A stretch of DNA of 64,000 nt from Paraburkholderia dioscoreae. GTDB lineage: Bacteria; Pseudomonadota; Gammaproteobacteria; Burkholderiales; Burkholderiaceae. Position numbers and translations under genes: made by a program. Location: assembly GCF_902459535.1 (NCBI RefSeq), contig NZ_LR699553.1:3720001-3784000 (forward strand), written 5' to 3'. The notes below the pieces were generated by a model. That model was given only the letters and a program-made list of their open reading frames with translations. It was not told the DNA's origin and made no database searches. This document shows, one piece after another, positions 25,248 to 34,607 of the stretch (its first letter is position 1; each line of letters begins with the position of its first letter).

Positions 25248-28200
25248 TCAGTGTCCGTCCTTGCCCGAGCCTTCATCAGCCGCCCCGCCGCCCTGGCCGT
25301 CATGCGGATGGTGCTGGTTGTAGTGTGCGAGCGCCTCATCCGGGTCTTCCTTCTCGCCGCCGAATTTCGCGCGGATCACGACGAAGAACATTGGGATCAT
25401 GAAAATCGCGAGGAAGGTCGCCGTCAACATCCCGCCGATCACGCCGGTACCGATCGCGTGCTGGCTGGCCGAACCCGCGCCGTTACTGATGGCGAGCGGC
25501 ATCACGCCGAGAATGAACGCGAGCGAGGTCATCAGGATCGGACGCAACCGCAGACGCGCTGCTTCCAGCGCGGCCTCGATCGGCCCCATGCCTTGACCTT
25601 GTTGCAGCTCGCGGGCGAACTCCACGATCAGAATCGCGTTCTTCGCCGACAGACCCACCGTGGTCAACAAACCCACCTGGAAGAACACGTCGTTCTCGAG
25701 CCCGCGCAGCGTGGCCGCCAGCAGTGCGCCGATCACGCCGAGCGGCACCACCATGATCACCGAGAACGGGATCGACCAGCTTTCATACAGCGCCGCGAGA
25801 CACAGGAACACGACGAGGATCGAGATGCCGTACAGAATCGGCGCCTGCGAACCGGACTGGCGCTCCTGCAGCGACAAGCCCGTCCATTCGTAGCCGACAC
25901 CCGCCGGCAGCTTCGCCACCAGTGCTTCCATCGCCGTCATGGCCTGACCGGTCGACTTGCCCGGTGCCGCCGCGCCCTGGATTTCCACCGCGGAAATACC
26001 GTTGTAGCGTTCCAGCTTCGGCGAACCGTAGGTCCATGTACCGCTCGCGAACGACGAGAACGGCACCATGTTACCCGCGCCATTACGCACGTACCACGCG
26101 TTCAGGTCTTCCGGTTTCATGCGGAACGGCGCATCGCCCTGCAGGTACACCTTCTTGATCCGGCCGTCGGTATCGAGGAAGTTGTTCACGTACTGCGACG
26201 CCCACGCGATCGAGAACGTCTGGTCGATCGCGGACAGCGAGACGCCGAGCGCCGAAGCCTTCTCGTGGTCGATGTCCACCTTGAACTGCGGCGTGTCGTT
26301 CAGGCCGTTCGGACGCACCTGAGCCAGCGTCGGATCTTTCGCCGCCATGCCCAGCAGCATATTGCGTGCTTCCATCAGCTTTTCGTGACCGACGCCCGCG
26401 CGATCCTGCAATTCGAAGTCGAAGCCCGCGGCCGTGCCGAGTTCAGGAATCGACGGCGGATTCACCGGATACACCAGCGCGTTCTTGTAGCTGCCGAAGT
26501 GCATGAAGAGACGGCCCACCAGCGCCTGCACCTTCTGATCCGAGTGCTGGCGAACCGAGTAGTCCTTCATCCGCACGAACACGAGACCGGCGTTCTGGCC
26601 GCGACCGGCAAAACTGAAGCCGTTCACCGTGAAGGTCGATTCGACAATGCTCTTCTCGGTATTGAGCAGATAGTCGGACACATCCTTCAGCGCGCGCGCC
26701 GTGGTTTCCTGCGTGGAACCGGACGGCGTTTGCACCAGCACGAACATCGTGCCCTGGTCTTCGTCAGGCAGGAACGACTTCGGCAACTTCACGAACAGCA
26801 GGCCGACCGCGAAGATCACCACCATATAGATGATCAGCCAACGGCCCGAGCGCTTGATCACGTGGTGCACGCCAGAGTGATACTTGTCGCGGCTTCTGTT
26901 GAAAGTGCGGTTGAACCAGCCGAAGAAGCCAGTGGTTCTTTCCTGGTGACCCTTTTCGATCGGCTTGAGGATCGTCGCGCACAACGCGGGCGTCAGAATC
27001 AACGCCACCAGCACGGACAGCACCATCGCCGCCACGATCGTCAGCGAGAACTGCCGGTAGATCGCGCCGACCGAGCCGCCGGAGAACGCCACCGGCACGA
27101 ACACCGCCGACAGCACGAGCGCCACGCCGACCAGTGCGCCGGTAATCTGATCCATCGCCTTGCGGGTGGCGTCACGAGGCGATAGCCCCTCCTCCTGCAT
27201 CACACGCTCGACGTTTTCCACCACCACGATCGCATCGTCCACCAGCAGGCCGATTGCCAGCACCAGCCCGAACATGGACAGCGTGTTGATCGAGAAACCG
27301 ACCAGCCCCATGATCGCGAACGTGCCCAGCAGCACCACCGGCACGGCGATCGTCGGGATCAGCGTGGCGCGCAGATTCTGCAGGAACAGGTACATGACCA
27401 GGAACACCAGCACGATACCTTCGAGCAGCGTCTTGACCACTTCTTCGATCGACAGGCGCACGAACGGCGTGGTGTCGTACGGATACTGCACGACCAGACC
27501 GTGCGGGAAGTACTTGGACAGTTCGGCGACCTTCTCACGCACCGCCTTGGCGGTAGCCAGCGCGTTCGCGCCGGTAGCGAGCTGAATACCGAAGCCCGCC
27601 GTCGGCTGGCCGTTGTACTTGGTGTCGAAGTTGTAGTTTTCGCCACCCAGCTCGATGCGGCCGACGTCCTTGATACGAACCTGCGAGCCATCCGGGTTCA
27701 CCTTCAGCAGCACGTTGCCGAACTGTTCAGGCGTATTCAGCAGCGTGGCTTCCGTGATGGTGGCCTGCAGCACCTGGCCCGGCACCGACGGCGTGCCGCC
27801 GAGCGAACCGCCCGCGACCTGCACGTTCTGCGCGGTCAACGCGGTTTGCACATCCACCGGCGTGAGGCCGAAGTTGGTGAGCTTGTTCGCGTCCAGCCAG
27901 ATCCGCATGGCGTACTGCGAGCCGAACAGCGTCACCGTGCCCACGCCGTCGATACGGCTGACCGGATCCTGAATGTTCGACGCGACGTAGTTCGCCAGGT
28001 CGTACTTGTTCATGCTGCCGTCTTCGGACACGAACGCCATGACCAGCAGAAAGCTGCTGCTCGACTTCGTGACCTTGGTGCCCAGTTGCTGCACGGCTTG
28101 CGGCAGGAGCGGCGTGGCCAGCTGCAGCTTGTTCTGCACCTGCACCTGCGCGATGTCAGGATTGGTGCCGGCCGCGAAGGTCAGCGTGATGGTTGCCGTA

Positions 28201-28457
28201 CCCGAGTCGTCCGACGTGGACGACAGGTACAGCAAGTGGTCGAGACCACTCATCTGCTGCTCGATCACCTGCGTGACGGTGTTTTCCACCGTCTTCGCCG
28301 AAGCGCCCGGGTACGTTGCGCTGATCTGCACGGCCGGCGGCGCGATGGTCGGGTATTGCGCGATCGGCAGTGTAAAGACCGACGCGATACCCGCGAGCAT
28401 CAGAATAATGGCGATCACCCATGCAAAAATCGGGCGATCAATGAAGAACTTTGCCAT
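25248..28457 (-). CDS. bpeB: RND multidrug efflux pump, HAE-1 family (AcrB/BpeB type)
   Basis: 1069 aa, typical of AcrB-class pumps with twelve membrane helices. N-terminus MAKFFIDRPIFAWVIAIILML; the proton-relay helix contains GLLVDDAIVVVENVERVMQEEGL near residue 400; FLPDEDQGTMFV opens the second periplasmic half; QGVGHEK-type porter loops follow. It exports drugs, solvents or signalling molecules in exchange for protons. The C-terminal tail is His-containing (HYNQHHPHDGQGG). It lies 18 bp after bpeA and just before oprB in a three-gene operon. Confidence 0.9.
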   Translation of the reverse strand: MAKFFIDRPIFAWVIAIILMLAGIASVFTLPIAQYPTIAPPAVQISATYPGASAKTVENTVTQVIEQQMSGLDHLLYLSSTSDDSGTATITLTFAAGTNPDIAQVQVQNKLQLATPLLPQAVQQLGTKVTKSSSSFLLVMAFVSEDGSMNKYDLANYVASNIQDPVSRIDGVGTVTLFGSQYAMRIWLDANKLTNFGLTPVDVQTALTAQNVQVAGGSLGGTPSVPGQVLQATITEATLLNTPEQFGNVLLKVNPDGSQVRIKDVGRIELGGENYNFDTKYNGQPTAGFGIQLATGANALATAKAVREKVAELSKYFPHGLVVQYPYDTTPFVRLSIEEVVKTLLEGIVLVFLVMYLFLQNLRATLIPTIAVPVVLLGTFAIMGLVGFSINTLSMFGLVLAIGLLVDDAIVVVENVERVMQEEGLSPRDATRKAMDQITGALVGVALVLSAVFVPVAFSGGSVGAIYRQFSLTIVAAMVLSVLVALILTPALCATILKPIEKGHQERTTGFFGWFNRTFNRSRDKYHSGVHHVIKRSGRWLIIYMVVIFAVGLLFVKLPKSFLPDEDQGTMFVLVQTPSGSTQETTARALKDVSDYLLNTEKSIVESTFTVNGFSFAGRGQNAGLVFVRMKDYSVRQHSDQKVQALVGRLFMHFGSYKNALVYPVNPPSIPELGTAAGFDFELQDRAGVGHEKLMEARNMLLGMAAKDPTLAQVRPNGLNDTPQFKVDIDHEKASALGVSLSAIDQTFSIAWASQYVNNFLDTDGRIKKVYLQGDAPFRMKPEDLNAWYVRNGAGNMVPFSSFASGTWTYGSPKLERYNGISAVEIQGAAAPGKSTGQAMTAMEALVAKLPAGVGYEWTGLSLQERQSGSQAPILYGISILVVFLCLAALYESWSIPFSVIMVVPLGVIGALLAATLRGLENDVFFQVGLLTTVGLSAKNAILIVEFARELQQGQGMGPIEAALEAARLRLRPILMTSLAFILGVMPLAISNGAGSASQHAIGTGVIGGMLTATFLAIFMIPMFFVVIRAKFGGEKEDPDEALAHYNQHHPHDGQGGGAADEGSGKDGH

Positions 28458-28475
28458 GAGGCGGGCTCCCTGTTA

Positions 28476-29708
28476 TTACGCGCCCGATGCAGCGGAGGCA
28501 GGTTGAGCCGTCTGCGCAGCACCGCTGGCGGCCGGCGCGCCCTGAGCGGAGGCGTCGGAAGCGGGTGTGGCGGGGAGTTGCGCGGCAACGGTCTTGACCT
28601 GCATGCCGGGCTTCGCCTTGTCGGTGCCCTGCACGATCACGCGGTCGCCCGGATTCAGGCCGCTTTCGACCACCCAGTTCGAACCGTACGTGCCGGACGT
28701 AACCAGTTGACGCAATACGACCTTGCCGTCGTTGCCGACGACGAGCGCGGTCGGCTGACCCTTCTGGTCGTGCGTCACGCCGACTTGCGGCACCACGAGC
28801 GCGTTGTCGTTCACGCCTTCGTCGATGCGCGCACGCACGAACATGCCCGGCAGCAACACCCGGTCGGCGTTCTTGAAGATCGCGCGCACCGTGACCGAAC
28901 CGGTGCCCTGGTCGACCGTCACGTCGGTGAACTGCAGCTTGCCTTTTTCCGAATAGGTGCGGCCGTCTTCGAGAATCAGCGACACCTTGGCGGCGTCCGG
29001 ACCCGTCGTTTTCAGGCGCCCTTCCTGCATCTCGCGGCGCAGCTTCAGGCCGTCGAGACTCGATTGCGTCAGGTCCACATAGACCGGATCGAGTGTCTGC
29101 ACAGTGGCCATCAGCGTGGCGGCGCTGGCTTGCACGTAGGCGCCCGGCGTGACCTGCGAGATGCCGACCTGGCCGCTCACCGGCGACACGACGTCGGTGT
29201 AGCCCAGATTGATCTGCGCCGTGTCGACCGCCGCCTTGCCCGCGGCGACGTCAGCCGCCGCCTGGCCTTCTGCCGCGACCGCATTGTCGTAGTCCTGCTT
29301 GCTGACCGCGTTGGCGGCCACCAGCACCTTGTAGCGATTGGCCTGCGCCGTGGTGGACACGAGGTTGGCCTGCGCCTTCGCGAGCGTCGCCTTGGCGTTA
29401 TTCAACGTGGCGATGTACGGCGCCGGATCGATCTTGTACAGACGCTGACCGGCCTTGACCTCACTGCCTTCCGTGAACTCGCGGCGCAGCACGATGCCGT
29501 CGACCCGTGCGCGCACTTGCGCGACGAGGAAGGCACTGGTGCGGCCGGGCAATTCGGTGACGACGGGCACGGCCGTCGGCTGAACAGTGACAACGCCGAC
29601 TTCGGGCGTTTGTGGCGGCGGCGCAGATTGTTTTGGTCCGCACGCTGCCAGCAATACGGCAGCCGTCGCGGCACTGATTAAGCGGAATGGAACCCGTTCG
29701 ACGCGCAT
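28476..29708 (-). CDS. bpeA: RND efflux periplasmic adaptor (membrane fusion protein)
   Basis: 410 aa lipoprotein: signal MRVERVPFRLISAATAAVLLAAC with the lipobox Cys near residue 23. The barrel-sandwich halves are RARVDGIVLRREFTEGSEV and DVVSPVSGQVGISQVTPGAYV, flanking a helical hairpin (residues about 100-170). The tail is rich in Ala, Ser and Pro. First gene of the bpeA-bpeB-oprB operon, divergent from the TetR regulator over a 432-bp region that holds an AcrR-like operator. Confidence 0.88.
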   Translation of the reverse strand: MRVERVPFRLISAATAAVLLAACGPKQSAPPPQTPEVGVVTVQPTAVPVVTELPGRTSAFLVAQVRARVDGIVLRREFTEGSEVKAGQRLYKIDPAPYIATLNNAKATLAKAQANLVSTTAQANRYKVLVAANAVSKQDYDNAVAAEGQAAADVAAGKAAVDTAQINLGYTDVVSPVSGQVGISQVTPGAYVQASAATLMATVQTLDPVYVDLTQSSLDGLKLRREMQEGRLKTTGPDAAKVSLILEDGRTYSEKGKLQFTDVTVDQGTGSVTVRAIFKNADRVLLPGMFVRARIDEGVNDNALVVPQVGVTHDQKGQPTALVVGNDGKVVLRQLVTSGTYGSNWVVESGLNPGDRVIVQGTDKAKPGMQVKTVAAQLPATPASDASAQGAPAASGAAQTAQPASAASGA

Positions 29709-30140
29709 GGAGCGACCTCTGTCTAAGACTGAGAGAATGAAAAAGTGCGAGCATCCCTACGCCGGGGACAGCAGCGCACGCATGCGTCTCGCGACGCCTG
29801 ACCGGATGCCCGTGGACGCAAACCGAACCTGCAGGGCATCCTGAACGAAATGCGCCATACCGGGGAAATGCCGCACGGCGCCGCCCATTCCGGCACGGCG
29901 CAAAGAGCGTTTTGAAAGGCAACAGTGACGGATATTAACGTTTCGTCACGGCTTGGGCTATCCGATCGTGGGATGCTATTATATATACATTCACGAATGC
30001 ATGTAAAAGTGCGTTTACATCTCTTGCAGGCGGGGGGCTTGCAAGATTGCTTCACAATTCGCTCAGGCGTAGACGGATTGTCATCGGGCGTACTTAAAAG
30101 CGCCTAGGAACCCCCCACAATCAGGGCAGGTCATTCCAAC
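29709..30140. promoter_or_regulatory. Divergent control region of bpeR and bpeA
   Basis: 432 bases with no gene. It should carry the promoters of both the efflux operon and its repressor. The AcrR-like palindrome (29982-30005) lies in an A/T-rich patch. I did not find a -35/-10 pair I trust. Confidence 0.5.
29982..30005. promoter_or_regulatory. AcrR/TtgR-like operator
   Basis: A 24-bp imperfect palindrome with the perfect core CATTCACGAATG (29988-29999) and flanks TATATA and CATGTA. By my comparison it agrees at 19 of 24 positions with the E. coli AcrR operator as I recall it. It is the obvious binding site for the adjacent TetR-family protein. Confidence 0.65.
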
Positions 30141-30800
30141 ATGGTCCGAAGAACCAAAGAAGAGGCGCTGGAGACGCGCAATAGCATTCTCGACGCGGCC
30201 GAGCGCGTTTTCTTTGAGAAGGGCGTTTCGCGCACGTCGCTTGCCGACATCGCGCAGGCCGCCGGTGTCACACGCGGCGCGATCTACTGGCACTTCGCAC
30301 ATAAAAGCGACCTGTTCACTGAAATGTTCGACCGCGTGCTGCTGCCGCTGGACGAACTCAAAGCCGCCTCGCAAGACCCCAACGAGCCCGATCCGCTCGG
30401 TCGCCTGATGGAAATCTGCACAGTCTGCCTGCGCGACACCGCGAACGATCCGCGCCGCCGGCGCGTGTTCGACATCCTGTTTCTGAAGTGCGAACTGGTC
30501 GAGGAAATGGGCCCGGTGATGATCCGCTATCAGACCAACATGCGCGAAGGGCTCGCGAAAATCGAAGGCGGCCTGCGCAACGCCATCTCCAAAGGGCAAA
30601 TGCCCGTGGATCTGGATACGAAGCTGGCCGCGGCCATGGTGCACGCATTTGTCAGCGGTTCGCTGCGCGACATGCTGTTCCTGCCCGACGCCACGGATTT
30701 CGGCGCTCACGCCGTGCAGATGGTGGAAGGCATGTTCGACGCGCTGAAGCTGAGCCCGGCGTTGCGCAACGGGCATGCACGGCGAACAGCCGGTGGTTAG
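30141..30800 (+). CDS. bpeR: TetR/AcrR-family repressor of the efflux operon
   Basis: 219 aa. The N-terminal HTH is TRNSILDAAERVFFEKGVS, then SLADIAQAAGVTRGAIYWHF, residues about 12-50; the C-terminal ligand domain is of the TetR_C_2 (AcrR/TtgR) type. It diverges from bpeA, and an AcrR-like palindrome lies between them. Expected to repress bpeAB-oprB and itself until a ligand binds. The bpeR symbol is by context with the B. pseudomallei system. Confidence 0.87.
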   Translation: MVRRTKEEALETRNSILDAAERVFFEKGVSRTSLADIAQAAGVTRGAIYWHFAHKSDLFTEMFDRVLLPLDELKAASQDPNEPDPLGRLMEICTVCLRDTANDPRRRRVFDILFLKCELVEEMGPVMIRYQTNMREGLAKIEGGLRNAISKGQMPVDLDTKLAAAMVHAFVSGSLRDMLFLPDATDFGAHAVQMVEGMFDALKLSPALRNGHARRTAGG

Positions 30801-31433
30801 TTACGCTACGGCCCGTTTGGCCCGCGCCTTCTGATTCGACGCATAGATATTGCCGCGCTCCAGCGGCGCCCCGCCCTGCACTGCCGCGATCCACTCGTCC
30901 GTGCTCGTCACCGCCGCGAAACGCGATTGCAGCACCACACTGAACACGCGGTGAATGTCCTCGGCGCTGGCGAACCCCGCGCTGTTCTCGTAGGGCACCG
31001 AACCGGTCGCGTCGTGCAGAAATTCGACGGCAAGCCCGGAGTGAACCGCGTGGTTGATGGTCGACGCGTCGCAGTTGTGCGTCATGTAGCCGGTGACCGT
31101 CAGCGTGTCGATTTGACGCGCAGCGAGCCAGCCCGCCAGATCGGTCCCGGTGAAGGCGCTCGACAGCGACTTCTCCACGTAATGATCGCGCGCCCGCTCG
31201 CTCACCACCGGATGCAGCTCCGCCCCATTGCTGCCACGCGCGAACAACGGCGAGTCGGCCGGCGCGAAGTTCTGCACGATCACCACCGGCACGCCGGCAG
31301 CCCGCGCCGCATCCATCGCGCGGCCGATGTTGGCGAGCGAGGTTTGCACGTCCGGGTATTCGATCGGCAGATCGCCGCTCACGTATTCGTTCTGCACATC
31401 GATGACGATCAGCGCACGGCGCGGTGTGGTCAT
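30801..31433 (-). CDS. Isochorismatase-family cysteine hydrolase
   Basis: 210 aa from ATG 31433 with GAGGAG upstream; the longer open frame to 31589 has no good start. The catalytic triad is visible: Asp in ALIVIDVQNEY, Lys in EKSLSSAFTGT, and Cys in VTGYMTHNCDAST with the preceding cis-peptide turn. The family hydrolyses amides, imides or vinyl ethers (nicotinamidase, ureidomalonase, isochorismatase); the substrate here is not known. It diverges from a GlxA-type regulator, which probably controls it. Its stop is one base from the bpeR stop on the other strand. Confidence 0.85.
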   Translation of the reverse strand: MTTPRRALIVIDVQNEYVSGDLPIEYPDVQTSLANIGRAMDAARAAGVPVVIVQNFAPADSPLFARGSNGAELHPVVSERARDHYVEKSLSSAFTGTDLAGWLAARQIDTLTVTGYMTHNCDASTINHAVHSGLAVEFLHDATGSVPYENSAGFASAEDIHRVFSVVLQSRFAAVTSTDEWIAAVQGGAPLERGNIYASNQKARAKRAVA

Positions 31434-31633
31434 GGCAAGACTCCTCGGTAAGGTAACGGGATGGAAATGGCTGGCGCCGCTCGGCGGGATGCTGGTCCGG
31501 TCTGGCTCTGGCTCTGGCTCCGGACGAGCCGCGGCGATGACTGCATTGTTCCCCCACGGCCAATTCCCCGACAGCGACCCGAATGACAAGATTCGCTAGA
31601 ATCGGGCCATCGTCGGATCTCACGAGGTGACTG

Positions 31634-32629
31634 ATGGCCACGCCCGCTTCCTCCGCCGCGACACTCGGCGAACCGCCCCGTCACGTCGTCGCGGTGGTCG
31701 CGTTCGACCGCATCAGTCCGTTCCACCTGTCGGTGCCGTGCGTGGTGTTCGGCGAGGATCGCAGCGGCGGCGGCGTGCCGGACTTCGACTTTCGCGTCTG
31801 CGCCGCCGAAACGGGCGCGCTGACTACCACGGCGGGCTTTTCGATCGCCGTCACGCATGGACTCGAAGCGCTGGCCGATGCCGATACGATCATCGTGCCG
31901 AGCTGGCGCGATCCGGCCGAAACGCCGCCCGACGCGCTGCTCGACGCGCTGTGCGCCGCCCATGCGCGCGGCGCGCAACTGGTCGGGCTCTGTCTGGGCG
32001 CGTTCGTGCTGGCGGCCGCCGGCCTCCTCGACGGCCGTCCGGCCTCGACACATTGGGCCTGGGCCGACGACTTCGCGCGCCGTTACCCGCGCGTGCGCCT
32101 CGACCCCAACGTGCTCTATGTCGACGACGGCAATGTGCTGACCTCGGCCGGCACCGCCGCCGGTCTCGACTGCTGTCTGCATGTGATGCGCAAGATGTGC
32201 GGCGCGCAGGTGGCCAATCACGTGGCGCGCCGGTTGGTGGTGCCGCCGCATCGGCAAGGCGGCCAGGCGCAATTCGTTCAGCAGCCCATGCCGCCGAATG
32301 TGCGCGGCAACCGCCTGTCGGGCCTGCTCGACTGGGTGAGCGGCAATCTGGCGTTGCCGCATACGCTCGACACGCTCGCCGGGCGTGCGCTGATGAGCCG
32401 CCGCACCTTCACGCGACGCTTCCGGCTCGCAACCGGCACGACTGTGGGCGCATGGTTGCTGGCACAGAGGCTTGCGCGCGTGCAGCAACTACTGGAAAGC
32501 ACCGACGAGTCGGTGGAAGCGATCGCGGGAATCGCGGGTTTCGGCTCGGCCGCTTCGCTACGGCAGCATTTCGCGGAGGCGTTCCGCACGTCGCCGTCCG
32601 CATGGCGAAGGGAATTTCGCGGCGTGTGA
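31634..32629 (+). CDS. GlxA-type AraC-family transcriptional regulator
   Basis: 331 aa. An N-terminal DJ-1/PfpI-like domain (VVAVVAFDRISPFHLSVPCVVFG, LVGLCLGAFVLAAAGLLDGR, residues about 15-190) precedes a C-terminal AraC HTH (LPHTLDTLAGRALMSRRTFTRRF and VEAIAGIAGFGSAASLRQHF). The cysteine in GLCLGAFV occupies the nucleophile-elbow position of the DJ-1 fold. It diverges from the cysteine hydrolase gene with 200 bp between, suggesting it regulates that enzyme. Confidence 0.88.
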   Translation: MATPASSAATLGEPPRHVVAVVAFDRISPFHLSVPCVVFGEDRSGGGVPDFDFRVCAAETGALTTTAGFSIAVTHGLEALADADTIIVPSWRDPAETPPDALLDALCAAHARGAQLVGLCLGAFVLAAAGLLDGRPASTHWAWADDFARRYPRVRLDPNVLYVDDGNVLTSAGTAAGLDCCLHVMRKMCGAQVANHVARRLVVPPHRQGGQAQFVQQPMPPNVRGNRLSGLLDWVSGNLALPHTLDTLAGRALMSRRTFTRRFRLATGTTVGAWLLAQRLARVQQLLESTDESVEAIAGIAGFGSAASLRQHFAEAFRTSPSAWRREFRGV

Positions 32630-32770
32630 GTGCACGAGTGGCGCGGCGCGGTGCTGACCGTCCCGTCCGACGGCGTTTCGTAGCAAGCCACCGGAATTTC
32701 GTAGTCGCGCTGGCGCGACAGCAGCAGCGCTACAAGTCCTGCGTGCGCCCGCACGACCCAACCGCAAAAA

Positions 32771-33532
32771 TCAACGTTCGCTGATCCAGCGCGCTACATA
32801 CAACAGCAGCGCCACCAGAAAGATCATCGCAGCCCAGGCCCAGTTCGGGACTGCGTGCGGACTGGGCTCGTGGTGCGAGACCCCGTGCGACACGCCATGC
32901 GAGGTGCCGTGCGACGCGCTCGCCGCGCGCCCCGGCAACGCACTGCCGTGATCCGGGCGCACGCGCCGCGCCATGCCGCCGAGCGTGATCGGCCGCAGAA
33001 ACACATGCTGGCGGCGTACCGCCGAACCTCGCGCCCGATTCGGACCTTGCCCGTGCTTGGCGCGTACGACCGCGTCGAACTCGGTGAAGAAGTCGTCGGC
33101 CAGTTGATGCAGCGCGTTTTCGAGTTGGCGCGTCGGCAGTTCGGCGAGCGGGCCGGACGAGGTCGCCCAGATCGTGTAATCGATCCGCGTGCCGCGCGCC
33201 TTGTCACCCGCCTGCGCGCCTTCGTCCGCGCGCACGCGCACTTCGATCTGGCCGCGCAATGCGCCGATCCCTTCGGCACGGGCTTTGAAGTTGATGGTGC
33301 GGCGCTGCGCGTCCGCCGGTCCGGAATCCTGACCGGCAACGTGGGCACGCGCTTCATAGCGCGCGCGCAGCGGGCCGAGCGGCACGGTCATGACCAACTC
33401 GTATTCGCCGTGCGCGAGGCGAGTGAACGACTCACAGTTGTCGAGGCTGGCGCGTAGCAACGCGAGGTCTTGCAACGCCTCCCAGACGTCGGACGGCGCA
33501 AGCGGAATCCGTAACGCGTCGTTCAGTTCCAT
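32771..33532 (-). CDS. CoxG-like (SRPBCC) protein with a C-terminal membrane anchor
   Basis: 253 aa from ATG 33532 with GGGAGG upstream. Residues 1-150 fit the carbon monoxide dehydrogenase subunit G/START-like fold: MELNDALRIPLAPSDVWEALQDLALLRASL and FTRLAHGEYELVMTVPLGPLRARY. A His/Ser-rich linker (SHGTSHGVSHGVSHHE) precedes a single C-terminal helix, NWAWAAMIFLVALLLYVARWI. No CO dehydrogenase genes are near, so the role is open; CoxG homologues help deliver or mature cofactors at the membrane. The stop is 142 bp from the GlxA-type gene end (convergent). Confidence 0.75.
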   Translation of the reverse strand: MELNDALRIPLAPSDVWEALQDLALLRASLDNCESFTRLAHGEYELVMTVPLGPLRARYEARAHVAGQDSGPADAQRRTINFKARAEGIGALRGQIEVRVRADEGAQAGDKARGTRIDYTIWATSSGPLAELPTRQLENALHQLADDFFTEFDAVVRAKHGQGPNRARGSAVRRQHVFLRPITLGGMARRVRPDHGSALPGRAASASHGTSHGVSHGVSHHEPSPHAVPNWAWAAMIFLVALLLYVARWISER

Positions 33533-33564
33533 GGCAGCCTCCCCGATGAACGCGCGACAGCGGA

Positions 33565-33957
33565 TCAGGACGTCTGATCGATGCGGTCGACGCGCGATGC
33601 GTAAAACGCGAGATACCCTTTGATCTGGCCCGCCGACTCGAGCGGCGTTTCGTAACTCCACACGGCGTTTTCGATCAGGCCGTCTTCCGTGCGCAGATGG
33701 AAGTACGACGCGTCGCCCTTGAACGGACAGTGCGACGTGTGTGCCGAACGTTCGAGCCGGGCCATGTTCACATCCGAACGCGGAAAATAGAACACATCCG
33801 GCAAACCGGTTTCCGCCAGGGTCAGCCCCGCCTGCGTATCGGCCATGGTCACGCCGCCGTGTATCACGCGCACCCGATGGTTGTTGCCGGTGATCACGAT
33901 GGTATGCCCACCCATACTTGCGCTGGGGCTTCCGTGAGGTGTCAAGGCATCGCTCAT
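33565..33957 (-). CDS. DUF427 domain protein
   Basis: 130 aa; the start at 33957 removes an unsupported extension. Contains the DUF427 hallmarks VFYFPRSDVNMARLERSAHTSHCPFKGDASYF near residues 71-102. The function is unknown; the family has a small beta-rich fold. It lies 32 bp upstream of the CoxG-like gene and may be co-transcribed. A terminator hairpin upstream separates it from the next gene. Confidence 0.85.
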   Translation of the reverse strand: MSDALTPHGSPSASMGGHTIVITGNNHRVRVIHGGVTMADTQAGLTLAETGLPDVFYFPRSDVNMARLERSAHTSHCPFKGDASYFHLRTEDGLIENAVWSYETPLESAGQIKGYLAFYASRVDRIDQTS

Positions 33958-33994
33958 GTCTCGGCTCCGTGATGGGATGCGGTGCTGCAAACAG

Positions 33995-34022
33995 TAAAAG
34001 CCACGGGGCATGCCCGTGGCTT
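33995..34022 (-). terminator. Intrinsic terminator after the small exported protein gene
   Basis: Stem AAGCCACGGG (33998-34007) and CCCGTGGCTT (34013-34022) with a 5-base loop. On the minus strand the stem runs into TTTTACTG. It lies about 88 bases past the stop of the gene at 34110-34607 and upstream of DUF427. Confidence 0.75.
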
Positions 34023-34109
34023 CATTATCGGCCAAAGTCCGGCCGATTGCGCGGCGTTCCTGCATGGAGTACGAGGCGCGCCGCAACGCCGTGCAAACCG
34101 GCACTGCGC

Positions 34110-34607
34110 TTATTGGGTGTTCCAGTAGAACGCGGCCTTCGCGGTGCCCTTGGCCGGCACCGTCACCGCTTTAGACTGGTCGCGATCCTTGTATTGCGCA
34201 TGCACCGTGTAGCGGCCGGGGCGCAGTTTGACCAGCATGTAAGGTCCGCGGGACGTGGTGCTCAGCACCTCGCCGTTGTGCGCATCGACCACGCGCACGT
34301 GCACGTCGGCGAGAAAGTCGGAACCGGGGCCGGTAAAGCGCAACGACAGCGGCCATTGGCTTTGCGCCTGCTGCAACGCCTTCGATTCGTCGAGACCGAC
34401 GCCGCCCGACACGAACGAGACATCGCCTTGCTGCTGGATTTGCGGCAGGCCGCCACCGTTGGCGTTGCCCGCGCTGGTTTGATCGGTGGTCGTGCCGCCG
34501 GTCGTATCGCTCGCCTGCTGTGCATACGCGCCACCCGCCAGACCGAGCGTGAGCGCTGCGCATACCGCAGCGGCTACGATCCTTCGCTGATTGCGTTGGG
34601 TTTTCAT
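34110..34607 (-). CDS. Small exported protein with a carboxypeptidase-regulatory-like domain
   Basis: 165 aa. Sec signal peptide MKTQRNQRRIVAAAVCAALT ends near GGAYA before QQASD. A Thr/Gly-rich linker follows. The C-terminal part (FLADVHVRVVDAHNGEVL, GPYMLVKLRPGRYTVHAQYKDR) has the beta-sandwich pattern of carboxypeptidase-regulatory-like repeats. It is probably periplasmic. No catalytic motif is seen and the function is unknown. It is monocistronic, with a terminator after it. Confidence 0.75.
   Translation of the reverse strand: MKTQRNQRRIVAAAVCAALTLGLAGGAYAQQASDTTGGTTTDQTSAGNANGGGLPQIQQQGDVSFVSGGVGLDESKALQQAQSQWPLSLRFTGPGSDFLADVHVRVVDAHNGEVLSTTSRGPYMLVKLRPGRYTVHAQYKDRDQSKAVTVPAKGTAKAAFYWNTQ

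Noticed and set aside
24810..27185. Very long plus-strand open frame (about 790 codons) opposite the efflux pump
   Set aside because: It is an antisense shadow of high-GC coding DNA: His/Arg-rich, no folds, and the minus strand encodes clear OprB and BpeB proteins.
27501..29681. Plus-strand open frame of about 726 codons opposite bpeA and bpeB
   Set aside because: Low-complexity Arg/His composition, no start signal, and it covers well-identified genes on the other strand.
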